This document shows positions 53,014-62,769 of a stretch of DNA of 64,000 nt, piece by piece. This DNA is from a bacterium (GTDB lineage: Bacteria > SZUA-79 > Acidulodesulfobacterales > Acidulodesulfobacteraceae). The first letter of the stretch is position 1. Each line of letters begins with the position of its first letter. A program made the position numbers and the translations under genes. Below the pieces are notes generated by a model that ran no database searches, was not told the DNA's origin, and saw only the letters and a list, made by a program, of their open reading frames with translations. The stretch lies in contig JAKASO010000007.1 of assembly GCA_021818985.1 (NCBI GenBank), positions 23,769 to 87,768 of the forward strand, written 5' to 3'.

Positions 53014-53038
53014 AGTTCAGGCAAATCTTGCCTGAACT
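53014..53038 (-). terminator. Probable terminator of the DsrE2-like gene
   Basis: A perfect 11-bp stem, AGTTCAGGCAA with TTGCCTGAACT, around a 3-nt loop. On the minus strand it is followed after about 8 nt by TTTTTT (complement of the A run at 53000-53006), as expected downstream of the gene at 53178-53657. Confidence 0.65.
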
Positions 53039-53177
53039 CAGGAAAGCCGGTATTATATGTAAGTATTATCCTTAGTCTATCCTTAGTTTTTCATAAAAGC
53101 ATGAGCCGGATTTTTTATAAGAATTTATAAGGATGTTAAAAAAAATGTTTTCGGCACGGAAATTTAAAATATAAGTT

Positions 53178-53657
53178 TCAAAATGCTAAATGAATATTTG
53201 CATCTGCAGCATATTCCAGAAACATTGCAGCGCCGCCGTATTCCAATCCGTCTATAAGGTTTTCTTTTTTGTAGCCGAAAAGATCAACGGTCATCTGGCA
53301 AGCTATCATTCTAACTCCTGTTTCCTGGCATAGCGCAATTAATTCCTTGATGGAAGCAACGCCGTGTTTTTTGATCATGGATTTCATCATGGATGTAGCC
53401 ATGGCAGTCATGCCTGGAAAGGCTTGAGCAATGGTTGGAATAGGCATAGGCATAGGCATCACAGGGTTGCCCAATGGGGATACTTTAAGGAACGTATCAA
53501 TATCCTTTCTTAATATTGATAAGCCGTAAAAAGTGAAAAATATTGCGCTTTCAATGTCGAGGGTTGCAGCGGTAGAGGCAAGAATTAATGGGGGATAAGC
53601 CATATCTAAAGTTCCGTGAACCGCAATGATTGCTAATTTCTTTTTTTGATCAGCCAT
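53178..53657 (-). CDS. DsrE2-like sulfur-trafficking protein
   Basis: A 159-residue protein of the DsrE2/peroxiredoxin-like (COG2210) family. It has the N-terminal AIIAVHGTLDMAYPPLILASTAA strand-helix block, the Met/Pro repeat PVMPMPMPIP (66-74) common in this family, and a cysteine at 120 in VRMIACQMTVDLFG, the likely persulfide carrier. Family members are linked with TusA and rhodaneses in sulfur oxidation and sulfate-reduction gene clusters. A hydrophobic N-terminal half suggests membrane association. Confidence 0.88.
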   Translation of the reverse strand: MADQKKKLAIIAVHGTLDMAYPPLILASTAATLDIESAIFFTFYGLSILRKDIDTFLKVSPLGNPVMPMPMPIPTIAQAFPGMTAMATSMMKSMIKKHGVASIKELIALCQETGVRMIACQMTVDLFGYKKENLIDGLEYGGAAMFLEYAADANIHLAF

Positions 53658-54062
53658 TTGTCTGTTCTCCTTTTTTAAAAAGATTAAACTTTTTAGGTTT
53701 TTAAAACTATTTAGACATCAGATAGAATTAAACAAAAATGCTCTTGGCGCACCATCAATATTTGTCAACCGTTAAATCATTAAAACTATTAAATAAAATA
53801 ATTTAAATAAAGTCAATAGTTAAATTATTTTAGGTTATTCCTTAAATTCATTGCATTCAAAATCCGTTAAAATCGTATTAAATAGATTAACCGAAAAATT
53901 TGACTTTTAGAAAAATATATGGTATCTTTTTAAAAAATTTAAATGAATTTATTAAAAATTTTAGTAGAATTATAAAATTAAGAAGTATTATTTCAATAAC
54001 TAATAATAATTTTAACTAATTTTAAATAATAAAAATGATAGACTTGATATTTAGAGGAGAAT
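53658..54062. other. AT-rich divergent intergenic region
   Basis: About 405 bp between the divergent DsrE2-like and lytic transglycosylase genes. One promoter facing right is visible at 53900-53928. No ORF or RNA motif was recognised. Confidence 0.5.
53900..53928 (+). promoter_or_regulatory. Predicted promoter of the transglycosylase/GGDEF-EAL genes
   Basis: TTGACT (53900-53905), 17-bp spacer, TATCTT (53923-53928); leader about 125 nt. Confidence 0.45.
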
Positions 54063-54842
54063 TTGAAGAAATTTTTAGATATTTTAAGCCCAGAGCCGAT
54101 AAGGTTTTTAAAACGAAGCGCCGGCGATTTTGGAAAAAGCCTTATAGTCTTGCTGAAGAAAATAAAACTTAGATATTTCCTGCCATATTTTATTCTACTA
54201 TTTGTTTTTATAGCGACCGTTATCTTTATAAAATATTATTTTATCCCCGTTTATCACAAGTATATTAAAGACGGGCAGAAGATAATAGCATTAAAGCAAA
54301 AAATCAGGTTCGAGACCGAAAAGGCCGCTATTTTTAGGATTATACACTCTTTTGATTCGGGTCTTTCGAAAAGCAAAGAAGCAAAAATAGCCGGTTTAGT
54401 CCAAACAATAGGGGAAAAATACAGGATAAATCCGGCGTTAATACTGGCAGTCATAAGAGTTGAAAGCTCTTTTTTTAATTATTCTTATTCCAGTATGGGA
54501 GCGGTAGGGCTTATGCAGGTTCGCCCCGTTACAGCCCTGTATTTGATCAAAAAATATAAGATAAGATCAAGCAAACTGGGCGACAATAATATAAGTTCTT
54601 TAAATTACTTGCCGCCTAATTATCTTTACGATCCTACTTTAAATATAAAAGTGGGTGCCCGTTATCTTTTAAACCTTCTTTACAGGTTTAAAAATTTAAA
54701 GCTCGCCCTTTTAGCCTATAACACGGGTCCATCGTTTGTGGCAAACAGGATCGGTTCAAAAGAATTTTTGTCCGATTACTATTACAATAATGTGATTAAA
54801 TATTTTAAAACCTATAAGAAGAAATTATTTCCGGTAAAATGA
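54063..54842 (+). CDS. Membrane-anchored lytic transglycosylase (SLT domain)
   Basis: A 259-residue protein with a cytoplasmic basic N-terminus, a membrane helix (about 39-59) and a periplasmic SLT family 1 domain. Catalytic Glu134 lies in AVIRVESSF, followed by SSMGAVGLMQVRP, NIKVGARYLL and LALLAYNTGP. It cleaves the glycan backbone of peptidoglycan to 1,6-anhydro ends. The TTG start has GAGGAG 4 nt upstream. It is followed by the GGDEF/EAL gene after 21 nt. Confidence 0.9.
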   Translation: MKKFLDILSPEPIRFLKRSAGDFGKSLIVLLKKIKLRYFLPYFILLFVFIATVIFIKYYFIPVYHKYIKDGQKIIALKQKIRFETEKAAIFRIIHSFDSGLSKSKEAKIAGLVQTIGEKYRINPALILAVIRVESSFFNYSYSSMGAVGLMQVRPVTALYLIKKYKIRSSKLGDNNISSLNYLPPNYLYDPTLNIKVGARYLLNLLYRFKNLKLALLAYNTGPSFVANRIGSKEFLSDYYYNNVIKYFKTYKKKLFPVK

Positions 54843-54863
54843 TAAATTACGGATTACAAAAAC

Positions 54864-57092
54864 ATGCTTGACCTGAAGATTTATTTAGACGAAATCATAA
54901 ACGATTTTCATAAAAAAACCCTTTTTAATACCGATTTATCTTTGTTTCTTCATGATATTATTTCACCAGAGCAGGTTATGAAAGAAAAGATGCTTTTATT
55001 GTTGAACGGCCTATTTGATGCCCCCAGCGAAAAAACAATCGAGGACTTTCGGCCAATCATCAAAGAAATAGGTGAGGGTTATTATAAACTCGGGACGCCC
55101 CTTTCCACCTTAGTGTCGGGTCTTGATTTTATCTTTAAGGAATTAAGCAGAAAGCCCATGCTTAAATGCGCCAATAATTATGCTGACGCTTATAAACGAC
55201 AAGAAAAAGACAAAAAATTCGCCGTAAACGGCATTAAAATACTTGATTCTAATGCAGTCACGTCTAATATAGCCATGTCCAATGTGGTCATGACGGCCTG
55301 CCCCCTCGGCATCAATGAAACTTTTCTGAGCGTCAGAAATTACATTGCGGAAGGCTATTTTATGCCGTTACTTAAAGACGACAGAAAAATTGTCGAAATA
55401 ATGGATTTAAATTATGAACCTCTGCAAAGCGTCAGTGAAGAAACCGTAAAAAGCCAGCTATATGATCTTATTAATGCGCTGATAGAAGGAAAAGGGTGTA
55501 AAGATTTTCCGTCGTACGGGGAATGCAAAATGACGGCATTATATAAAAGCTCCGAGTTCAAGATGTATTTTGCAGATAATAATGATATTTCTATAATCGA
55601 GCGGCATCATTTTAGAGCCCACAGGCAAATTTTAAATCTTTCTTATTTTATAGAGAATGAAGAATATTTTTATGCTTACCATGCTTATACGTTTATTGTG
55701 AAAAATATAATGATTTTAAGGGATTTTATTTTAAAAAGGGTTAATGAATTTCGTATCAGAACTATGATAAGCGAGATAGATACTATCAAGAACCGCGACA
55801 AGCTCACCGGTCTTTACAATAAGGACCGGTTTCTTACGGAGCTGGAAAATATTATAGTTCAATCGGATCTTAATAAAGCCGATTTTTTGATTATCGGTTT
55901 GAATATAGATTCATTTAAATTCATCAACGATAGATTAGGATACCAGACAGCCAATGAATTTTTGCTCCAGTTTTCAAAGGTGCTTCGATATTCTTTTAAA
56001 CAGACCGATATAATATCCAGGTTTGGCGAAGATGAATTCTTTATTGTCCTGAGGGTGAGGGATGTTACAGACCGAAACCCTATCATTTTAAGGCTAAAGA
56101 ATATATTTATGCTGCGGTATAAGCAGCTTAAGGTCGGGGAAACCCCTGTTTTTTTCACCGTAAGCGGCGGGGTTTATTTATATAAAAACGGTTCAAACAT
56201 GACTCCAGTCGATCTTATATCTAAAGTAGAGGAAACAATAGGATGGGTAAAAGAGCTTGGCGGAAACAATATAATGGATTATAGCGAAATATTGAAACAC
56301 GAGGAGGAACACAATAGAAAAATCGAGCTTAAAAATTATCTTCTTAAGGCTATGAAAGAGGACAAGATAGTCCCGGCTTTTCAGCCGATTATTGATTTGA
56401 GAAACCGCAGGAGCGTCAATAAACAACGGAATATTAATAAATATGAAGCTCTTATGAGGATAAAGGATGAAAGCGGCGATCTGCTTCTCCCTTACAAATA
56501 TATAAAAATAGCCGAAGAATTCTCTTTTATCGAAGATATTGACCTTATCATGATAGAAAAATCCCTGAAGTTAGTTAAAAAGGAGAAAAACGACAATATT
56601 ATGATAAACTTAAACCTTTCCGGCAAAGAACTTACTTCTTTTGATTTTATAAATAAAGTTGAAAAACTTGTAAAAAAATTCGGAGTTCCATCTAAGAACA
56701 TAACATTCGAGGTAACGGAAACAGCTGCTATAAACGATATTGAATCTGCTGCAAGCTTTATAGAAGCTTTCAGATCAAAAGGTTTTAAATTTGCCCTTGA
56801 CGATTTTGGCATAGGTTTTTCATCGCTGTTTTATTTAAAGAAATTAAAAGTGAACTACGTTAAAATTGACGGTTATTTCGTGAAGGATATCGGTGCTTCG
56901 GAGGATAGTTACCGTTTTGTTGTTGCCCTTAATTCAATGGCTAAGGCCTTTAACATTAAAACAATAGCAGAACATGTCTCTTCTTACGAGATAATAAAAA
57001 AATTAAAAAAGATAGGCGTAGATTATGCGCAAGGATTTTACATAGGAAAGCCGGATGTGCAGATGGCAAAGATATCAAACATGTACATGTAA
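54864..57092 (+). CDS. GGDEF/EAL cyclic-di-GMP signalling protein
   Basis: A 742-residue cytoplasmic protein. The N-terminal ~300 residues have no recognised sensor and no membrane helix. The GGDEF domain follows (DKLTGLYNKDRF), with the active-site loop reading GEDEF (about 388-392). The C-terminal EAL domain has E-A-L at about 528, NLNLSG, FEVTETAA, DDFGIGFSSL, VKIDGYF, IAEHV and QGFYIGKP, so the catalytic set for c-di-GMP hydrolysis looks complete. The altered GGDEF loop may mean reduced cyclase activity. Likely cotranscribed with the transglycosylase. Confidence 0.92.
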   Translation: MLDLKIYLDEIINDFHKKTLFNTDLSLFLHDIISPEQVMKEKMLLLLNGLFDAPSEKTIEDFRPIIKEIGEGYYKLGTPLSTLVSGLDFIFKELSRKPMLKCANNYADAYKRQEKDKKFAVNGIKILDSNAVTSNIAMSNVVMTACPLGINETFLSVRNYIAEGYFMPLLKDDRKIVEIMDLNYEPLQSVSEETVKSQLYDLINALIEGKGCKDFPSYGECKMTALYKSSEFKMYFADNNDISIIERHHFRAHRQILNLSYFIENEEYFYAYHAYTFIVKNIMILRDFILKRVNEFRIRTMISEIDTIKNRDKLTGLYNKDRFLTELENIIVQSDLNKADFLIIGLNIDSFKFINDRLGYQTANEFLLQFSKVLRYSFKQTDIISRFGEDEFFIVLRVRDVTDRNPIILRLKNIFMLRYKQLKVGETPVFFTVSGGVYLYKNGSNMTPVDLISKVEETIGWVKELGGNNIMDYSEILKHEEEHNRKIELKNYLLKAMKEDKIVPAFQPIIDLRNRRSVNKQRNINKYEALMRIKDESGDLLLPYKYIKIAEEFSFIEDIDLIMIEKSLKLVKKEKNDNIMINLNLSGKELTSFDFINKVEKLVKKFGVPSKNITFEVTETAAINDIESAASFIEAFRSKGFKFALDDFGIGFSSLFYLKKLKVNYVKIDGYFVKDIGASEDSYRFVVALNSMAKAFNIKTIAEHVSSYEIIKKLKKIGVDYAQGFYIGKPDVQMAKISNMYM

Positions 57093-57117
57093 TAGCAATT
57101 ATTAATAATATTAATCA

Positions 57118-58080
57118 TTATATAAAATCTTCCGCATGCTGTTTAACATATTTGAATGAATTTATAAAAGAAATTACCATAATTATAAAGATTATAAAGA
57201 TTACAAGAAAAAACCCTATTCCAAGGTTGTGAAGATTGTGGACTCTAATCGGCGTTACGATTCCTGTTTTTATTAATTGTGGAAAAATAATTTCCAAGAT
57301 TGATGCGAGTATAAAAGAAAGTCCTCCCCAGAAAAGGGTGAGGCCGGATGTTTTTTTTGCAATGAATTGAATGCCGTGTTCTGAAAGGTTCATTTTTTGC
57401 ATAAAATTACCTATAAATGCTCCTATAATTATCTGGGTCGTCATTGTTCCAAAACCAAAAAGCAATCCGGGCATAAAGCCTACATAAGAGTTTGGCATTT
57501 GAGGCACAAGAGCCGTATAAATTATAATGGCAAAGGCTCCCGTACCCCATCCGGCAATAAATCCATGTAAAAGTACAAGATAAACAGGCACGGGTTTAAG
57601 AGAGATAAGCCGTTTTTTATTGTCATTTAATCCCGATTGATCCAAGGTATTATTGTTATTGCCGTGCGGATGCAATTTAAGCTTTTTTTTAGGATAAAAT
57701 AATTTCATTATAGTTCTTTCCATACCTTCAAAAAATTCAAGGTTTTTACCGACGCCTATAATGTAAGCCCCGGCAAAAGACATAATGATGCCCACGAACA
57801 TATAGACTATCGGAATTACATGTGGTTCGGTCAATATCCTGCCGAGCGCAAAATATGCCAACTCCGAAGCTACGGCTCTTTGCATAGTAAAAGCTAAAGA
57901 AAAAAGCAGGCCAGTTTTGAAGCCGCCTTTTGTGCTATAACTGCCGACCGAATAGCTAAAAGTGATGGGCCATGTATGTTCATCAGGGGTAAAACCGTGA
58001 ACTATTCCCAACAGAAATGATGTAATGAAAATCACATAGATGGAAGTAATATTAGCAGGATTCCATAAATTTATATTCAT
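57118..58080 (-). CDS. NicO/RcnA-like membrane transporter
   Basis: A 320-residue polytopic protein (about seven helices). The N-terminal helix carries H-G-F-T-P-D-E-H (residues 28-35), comparable to the H-x4-D/G-x-x motif of Ni/Co transporters of the NicO/RcnA and HupE/UreJ families. A cytoplasmic loop (about 125-160) is basic and contains HPHGNNNN. Ion specificity and direction cannot be read from sequence; a metal efflux or uptake role is inference. It converges on the GGDEF/EAL gene. Confidence 0.6.
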   Translation of the reverse strand: MNINLWNPANITSIYVIFITSFLLGIVHGFTPDEHTWPITFSYSVGSYSTKGGFKTGLLFSLAFTMQRAVASELAYFALGRILTEPHVIPIVYMFVGIIMSFAGAYIIGVGKNLEFFEGMERTIMKLFYPKKKLKLHPHGNNNNTLDQSGLNDNKKRLISLKPVPVYLVLLHGFIAGWGTGAFAIIIYTALVPQMPNSYVGFMPGLLFGFGTMTTQIIIGAFIGNFMQKMNLSEHGIQFIAKKTSGLTLFWGGLSFILASILEIIFPQLIKTGIVTPIRVHNLHNLGIGFFLVIFIIFIIMVISFINSFKYVKQHAEDFI

Positions 58081-58159
58081 TTTATCTTTTATTTATTTAT
58101 TATTTATTTATTATATGTATGTTGAAACAGTTTTAATAATTCCTATCGGTGATTTAAGG

Positions 58160-58184
58160 TTTCATATATTTTTAGTATATGAAA
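58160..58184. repeat. 9-bp inverted repeat TTTCATATA / TATATGAAA
   Basis: Perfect arms around a 7-nt spacer, located between the divergent NicO-like and nitroreductase genes. Could be an operator or mRNA hairpin. Confidence 0.6.
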
Positions 58185-58338
58185 TTTCTTTATCCGCTGC
58201 AAGCATCCTTTGCCGATAATATTAATATTATTGAAACTATTTGAGAAAATGGATTTTTTCGGGTATGATACAGTCAGACCGATTTATATCACCGATTTAC
58301 ATTAATATAAAATAATATGAAATATGAGGTATTTGCAG

Positions 58339-59001
58339 ATGGAACTGTTCGAAGCCGTGCTTACACGCTCATCCAAAAGGGATTTTAAAGATATTCCTGT
58401 GCCTTTAGATCTTATAGATAAAATATTGACCGCTTCTTTAAGGGCTCCTTCGTGGTCAAATTCCCAGCCATGGGAGATTGCCGTATCCACCGGCAAGACA
58501 AGCGATTTCATAAAACAAAGAATATATAAACGTGCCAGTGAAGATGACCCTGGCAGCCCTGATTTTCCTTTTCCTATTTCATGGCCTGAAAAACAAATCA
58601 CAAATATATTAGAAGCCGGAAAGCACAGATATGAATCGCTTGGTATTTCACGGGACGACGGTGCAAAGAGAAAGGAAGTAGCTTTATATAATTATGTTTT
58701 TTTTGGTTCGCAGACAGCCATTTTTATTTATATTGACGAAGATCTTGGACACTGGTCTGTTCTTGACTGTGGAATGCTCGCTCAAAACATTCTATTATGT
58801 GTCCATGCGTCGGGTCTCGGCGCCTGCCCCCAGGCTTATCTTGTCAGATATCCAGATATACTGCGGGAGGCATTTAAACTTCCTAAACGTAAAAGATTTA
58901 TTCTGGGAATCTCCATTGGCTTTTATAAAAAAGATAGCATAATTAACAACATAAAGACATCCAGAGTTAAATTAAAAGATGCCGTTACATATTACGATTA
59001 A
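58339..59001 (+). CDS. Nitroreductase-family flavoprotein
   Basis: A 220-residue FMN-dependent nitroreductase-like oxidoreductase. The start ATG (MELFEAVLTRSSKRDF) has GAGG 8 nt upstream; an ATG five codons earlier is the alternative. Family blocks: RSSKRDF (FMN phosphate contact), RAPSWSNSQPW, and DCGMLAQNILLCVHASGLGACPQ. Natural substrate (nitro compound, quinone or other) unknown. Confidence 0.9.
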   Translation: MELFEAVLTRSSKRDFKDIPVPLDLIDKILTASLRAPSWSNSQPWEIAVSTGKTSDFIKQRIYKRASEDDPGSPDFPFPISWPEKQITNILEAGKHRYESLGISRDDGAKRKEVALYNYVFFGSQTAIFIYIDEDLGHWSVLDCGMLAQNILLCVHASGLGACPQAYLVRYPDILREAFKLPKRKRFILGISIGFYKKDSIINNIKTSRVKLKDAVTYYD

Positions 59002-59101
59002 TATTATGTTATTGATTTTAATTAAAATTAATAATTTATGGAACATATACGGAACCAAAAAAATCCTTGAAAGATGCTAATGAATTTTTAATTATTAATA
59101 T

Positions 59102-59755
59102 ATGGCTTTTGCTTTGGAAACCGTGAACCCTCATTTACTTTTGCATTTTATTAACTCTAACGGTCATTTAATTCATACCTACGGTTATGCCTTGGTTTTC
59201 CTTTTTATTATGCTCGAAGATTTTGGCATACCGTCCCCAGGCGAAATAACATTGGTTTCCGCTTCGTTAATTGCTTCCCAGGGGCGATTAAATATAATTT
59301 TGGTATTGTTTATAGCCTGGGTCGGTGCGGTAACAGGGGATAATATCGGTTTTGCAATCGGACACTTTGGCGGCGAACGGCTGTTTGTGCGCTATGGTAA
59401 GATCTTCAGGCTGACACAGGAGCATTTTGACGGTTTGAAGAAGTTTTTTAACCGTTACGGCGGTATTTTCATCTTAATTGCCAGGTTTTTTGAAGGGGCC
59501 CGTCAACTTAACGGCATTATTTCGGGAAGCGCGGGTATGAGGTGGTTGTATTTTTTAATATATAATTTAACAGGGGCTGCTTTATGGGTGGGTGTTTGGG
59601 GTTTTGGCGCATATATGCTCGGTAGCCGGTTATTTAAATACATACCTGTAATTAAAAATTTTGCTTATTATTCGTTAGCGGCAATTTTTATTTTTATTCT
59701 TGCATTTATTTTATTATCGTTATGGCGAAAAAAAGAAAAATATAAATATAAATAA
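59102..59755 (+). CDS. DedA-family membrane protein
   Basis: A 217-residue member of the DedA/SNARE-associated superfamily, now implicated in flipping of polyprenyl phosphates and phospholipids. Characteristic blocks are MLEDFGIPSPGEITL, GDNIGFAIGHFGG and RFFEGARQLNGIISGSAGM with the conserved Arg residues. Five to six helices, ending in a basic tail. Confidence 0.9.
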   Translation: MAFALETVNPHLLLHFINSNGHLIHTYGYALVFLFIMLEDFGIPSPGEITLVSASLIASQGRLNIILVLFIAWVGAVTGDNIGFAIGHFGGERLFVRYGKIFRLTQEHFDGLKKFFNRYGGIFILIARFFEGARQLNGIISGSAGMRWLYFLIYNLTGAALWVGVWGFGAYMLGSRLFKYIPVIKNFAYYSLAAIFIFILAFILLSLWRKKEKYKYK

Positions 59756-59793
59756 AATATAAATGACAAAAAACCATTTAAAAAGCGTAATCT

Positions 59794-59934
59794 TTGGATT
59801 TCGCTTTAGAGTCTTTAAAACTTGAAGTAGCTTGCGGGTTGAAAACGGTCCAAATGCCCGGAACGGAATTATTTAAAATAGAAACAGCCCGGGAATTGAT
59901 TAAAGAAATTAGGATAGAAACAATAAAAGTTTAA
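59794..59934 (+). CDS. Possible 46-residue protein or gene remnant
   Basis: A TTG frame of 46 codons whose composition looks protein-like (ALESLKLEVACGLKTVQMPG, then ELFKIETARELIKEIRIE). No ribosome site is visible and an in-frame stop lies directly upstream, so it could be the 3' remnant of a longer gene. No family recognised. Confidence 0.25.
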   Translation: MDFALESLKLEVACGLKTVQMPGTELFKIETARELIKEIRIETIKV

Positions 59935-59956
59935 TGGCAATCCCATACGTTTTTTA

Positions 59957-61519
59957 ATGTATAATTTATGGGAACATTATATAGACTACAAACCCATGTA
60001 TTCAAAAGAGTATAAAAATCTCATATTAGTCCTCCTTGTTGCTTTTTTCTTTATGGTTATGCTTGATATGAGCATCGTAACCATTGCTATACCTAAAATA
60101 ATGTCAAGCCTTGGGGTTAATTTAGAAGATGTTGATTGGGTTATGATAGCTTACAACGTCGCAACTGCTATTATAATAATGCCGATAACGTTTATAGTAA
60201 AAAGAATCGGGTTTAAAATTCCCATTATGGTAATCATAATCCTTTTTACTTTTTCATCAATGCTTTGCGGATTTTCCACTTCGATAAATATGCTTATATT
60301 TTTCCGGGTGCTGCAGGGGTTATCGGGGGGAGGCATAATACCTGTTGGCTTAGCTCTTTTAGCAAAGGTGTTTGACCCTAAAGAAAGGGGCAAAGCTATG
60401 GGCATTTGGGGGATCGGGGCAATGGCGGCCCCTGCAATAGGCCCGACTCTTGGCGGATGGATTACGGACCATTTGACATGGAGGTGGGTATTTTTCGTAA
60501 ATGCCCCTGTTGCTATTATAACCCTTATCGGTATTGTTATAATAATGGAAAATGATTTTAAAACCCAATTTTTTAAAGAAAATTTTGATTTTATCGGTTT
60601 TATCTTATTTTCAATTGCGATAGCCTTTCTTCTTATTACCTTAAATGAAGGACAAAATAAAGACTGGAACTCGGAATATATTCATATATGCGAGATTATC
60701 ACATCTATGGGTTTTTTACTGTTTTTTTTGGCTGAACTGTTCGTTTCTTCTCCATTAATTGATTTTAAAATCTTTAAAAATTATAATTTTTCTTTGATAT
60801 CTATGATTAATGTCGTAAGGGCTATTGCATTATTCGGGTCATTATTTCTAATTCCTGTCTATCTTGAAGATATTATGCATTATACACCTTATATGACGGG
60901 GCTTATAATGATGCCTCAGGCAATTATAGTGGCGCTGACAGCCCCAATCGCAGGTAGAGGCGCCGATAAATACGGATCAAAATTATTTATAATCCTGGGT
61001 ACTATATTAACCGCTATATCTCTTTTCTTATACGGAAATCTATCTTTACAATCGAACTTATTCGATATAATATATCCTTCAATTATAAGAGGAGTGGGAT
61101 TTGGCATGCTTTATTCCCCTATTATGAGTACAGGTTTAAATGCGGTAAAAAAAGAACAAATTCCCCAAGTTTCAGGGCTTTTGCCTATAATTATGAGACT
61201 ATCGTCAGGTTTCGGGATCGCCTATTTTACAAATTTTCTTTCAATAAAACAGGTCTATTATTTATCTAAATTCGGAGATAGAATTAATAATAAATCCGGA
61301 GCATTTTTAAAAACGCAAAGCGCGTTAAATTCGTCTTTACATTCAATGATAAATCCTGGGATACTTGCAAATTTAAGGATAAACCCAAGCCTTGCCTATA
61401 TTGATAATTTAGTTCAAATGTTTGCTTCTATTCAATCTTACGACGACGTATTCATATTAGCCGGAATAATCTCTCTTTTAGGCATTATACCCGCATTAAT
61501 GTTAAAAAAAATGTATTAA
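59957..61519 (+). CDS. MFS drug exporter, DHA2 (EmrB/QacA-like) family
   Basis: A 520-residue permease with about 14 helices. Signatures: motif D1-like MLDMSIVTIAIPKI, RVLQGLSGGGIIPV, motif C-like GIGAMAAPAIGPTLGGWI in helix 5, and GRGADKYGSK. It is a proton-driven exporter, usually with an EmrA-type adaptor in diderms; no adaptor gene is adjacent. An in-frame ATG 13 codons in (59996) is an alternative start. Confidence 0.9.
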   Translation: MYNLWEHYIDYKPMYSKEYKNLILVLLVAFFFMVMLDMSIVTIAIPKIMSSLGVNLEDVDWVMIAYNVATAIIIMPITFIVKRIGFKIPIMVIIILFTFSSMLCGFSTSINMLIFFRVLQGLSGGGIIPVGLALLAKVFDPKERGKAMGIWGIGAMAAPAIGPTLGGWITDHLTWRWVFFVNAPVAIITLIGIVIIMENDFKTQFFKENFDFIGFILFSIAIAFLLITLNEGQNKDWNSEYIHICEIITSMGFLLFFLAELFVSSPLIDFKIFKNYNFSLISMINVVRAIALFGSLFLIPVYLEDIMHYTPYMTGLIMMPQAIIVALTAPIAGRGADKYGSKLFIILGTILTAISLFLYGNLSLQSNLFDIIYPSIIRGVGFGMLYSPIMSTGLNAVKKEQIPQVSGLLPIIMRLSSGFGIAYFTNFLSIKQVYYLSKFGDRINNKSGAFLKTQSALNSSLHSMINPGILANLRINPSLAYIDNLVQMFASIQSYDDVFILAGIISLLGIIPALMLKKMY

Positions 61520-61752
61520 TTTTTTATTTTATTTGTCATGCCGTAAGGTTTTTGATATGATAAATAAAATAAACGAAAAGCCTTTATAAACTTTTTATCT
61601 TTATAAATTGGGATAAATACAGTTTAAAACAATTTAATCGAGAGGCTCTGTGAACCTCCGTCCGTGAAGGAGAAATAATTTACGTAATATAACTACAATA
61701 TAAAAATATAAATATAAATAAAATATAACTACAGCCGGAGGTTAATTACATT

Positions 61753-62517
61753 ATGACCGGAATAAGCAGTCTGTTCGCACCTAACGTTTCACTATTGGTT
61801 GCATTTCTTGCGGGCTTGTTTTCTTTTTTAAGCCCATGCGTCTTTCCTTTGATACCGTCTTACCTTTCTTATGTTTCCGGTGTTTCTATAGAGCGGATGT
61901 ATGAGGCAAACTTAGCGGGTGCGAGAAAAGCTGTCGTCATTAATTCGTTTTTGTTTATGCTAGGTTTTACGATCATCTTCGTCCTTTTAGGTCTTTTTTC
62001 TGGAATGGTGGGAAGATTTCTCCATTCTTTGTGGGTAATTAGGGCATCGGGGATAATTATCGTCTTCATGGGTTTTTATGTTACAGGCGCTTTAAATAAG
62101 TTTAAATTTCTGGCTTTTATGTCTGCCGATAAGCAGTTCAACTTGAAGAAGAAGCCGGCCGGTTTAATCGGTTCGGTTGTGGTAGGCTCCATATTTGCGG
62201 CCGCATGGACGCCTTGTATCGGCCCTATTTTAGCATCTATACTTTTTATAAGCGCTTCTATGCACAATACGCTCGAAGGTGGTTATCTTCTTTTTATATA
62301 CTCCATGGGGCTGGCTGTGCCGTTTTTTATATCCTCCGTTTCCTTACATTTTTTCTTAAGCACATTTAAAAAACTCAGGCCATTCCTTAAAACCATTCAG
62401 GTAATGGGAGGTATTTTTCTTATCGCTGTGGGCATACTTATATTTTTTAACTATCTAGCGGTCATATCTTTATATTTCGGCAACACTTTTCACTACAATA
62501 TACCGTATAACGGGTGA
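61753..62517 (+). CDS. ccdA: Cytochrome c biogenesis protein CcdA
   Basis: A 254-residue polytopic thiol-disulfide carrier moving electrons from cytoplasmic thioredoxin to periplasmic proteins such as TlpA-like thioredoxins. The two redox cysteines are in LSPCVFPLIPSYLSYVSG and WTPCIGPIL, in the expected pseudosymmetric helices. CCGGAGG lies upstream of the ATG. Confidence 0.95.
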   Translation: MTGISSLFAPNVSLLVAFLAGLFSFLSPCVFPLIPSYLSYVSGVSIERMYEANLAGARKAVVINSFLFMLGFTIIFVLLGLFSGMVGRFLHSLWVIRASGIIIVFMGFYVTGALNKFKFLAFMSADKQFNLKKKPAGLIGSVVVGSIFAAAWTPCIGPILASILFISASMHNTLEGGYLLFIYSMGLAVPFFISSVSLHFFLSTFKKLRPFLKTIQVMGGIFLIAVGILIFFNYLAVISLYFGNTFHYNIPYNG

Positions 62518-62769
62518 TAAATTTATGTGCGTGCATGTGCATGTATATGCGTATGGCCGACAAATAAATCAAGAAAATAATTATTTAAATAAAATTATTA
62601 GGCTATTATAAGCGATTATGCGTAATTATTATGTGATTATAAACAATTTGGCACTAATTAACATAATTAATTACATAATTTTTCAACTATCAAATTTAAA
62701 AATATATGTTCACGATATTTCAATACTTATAGTGAATATTATATTAATATCGAATATCGGGAGTTTATT

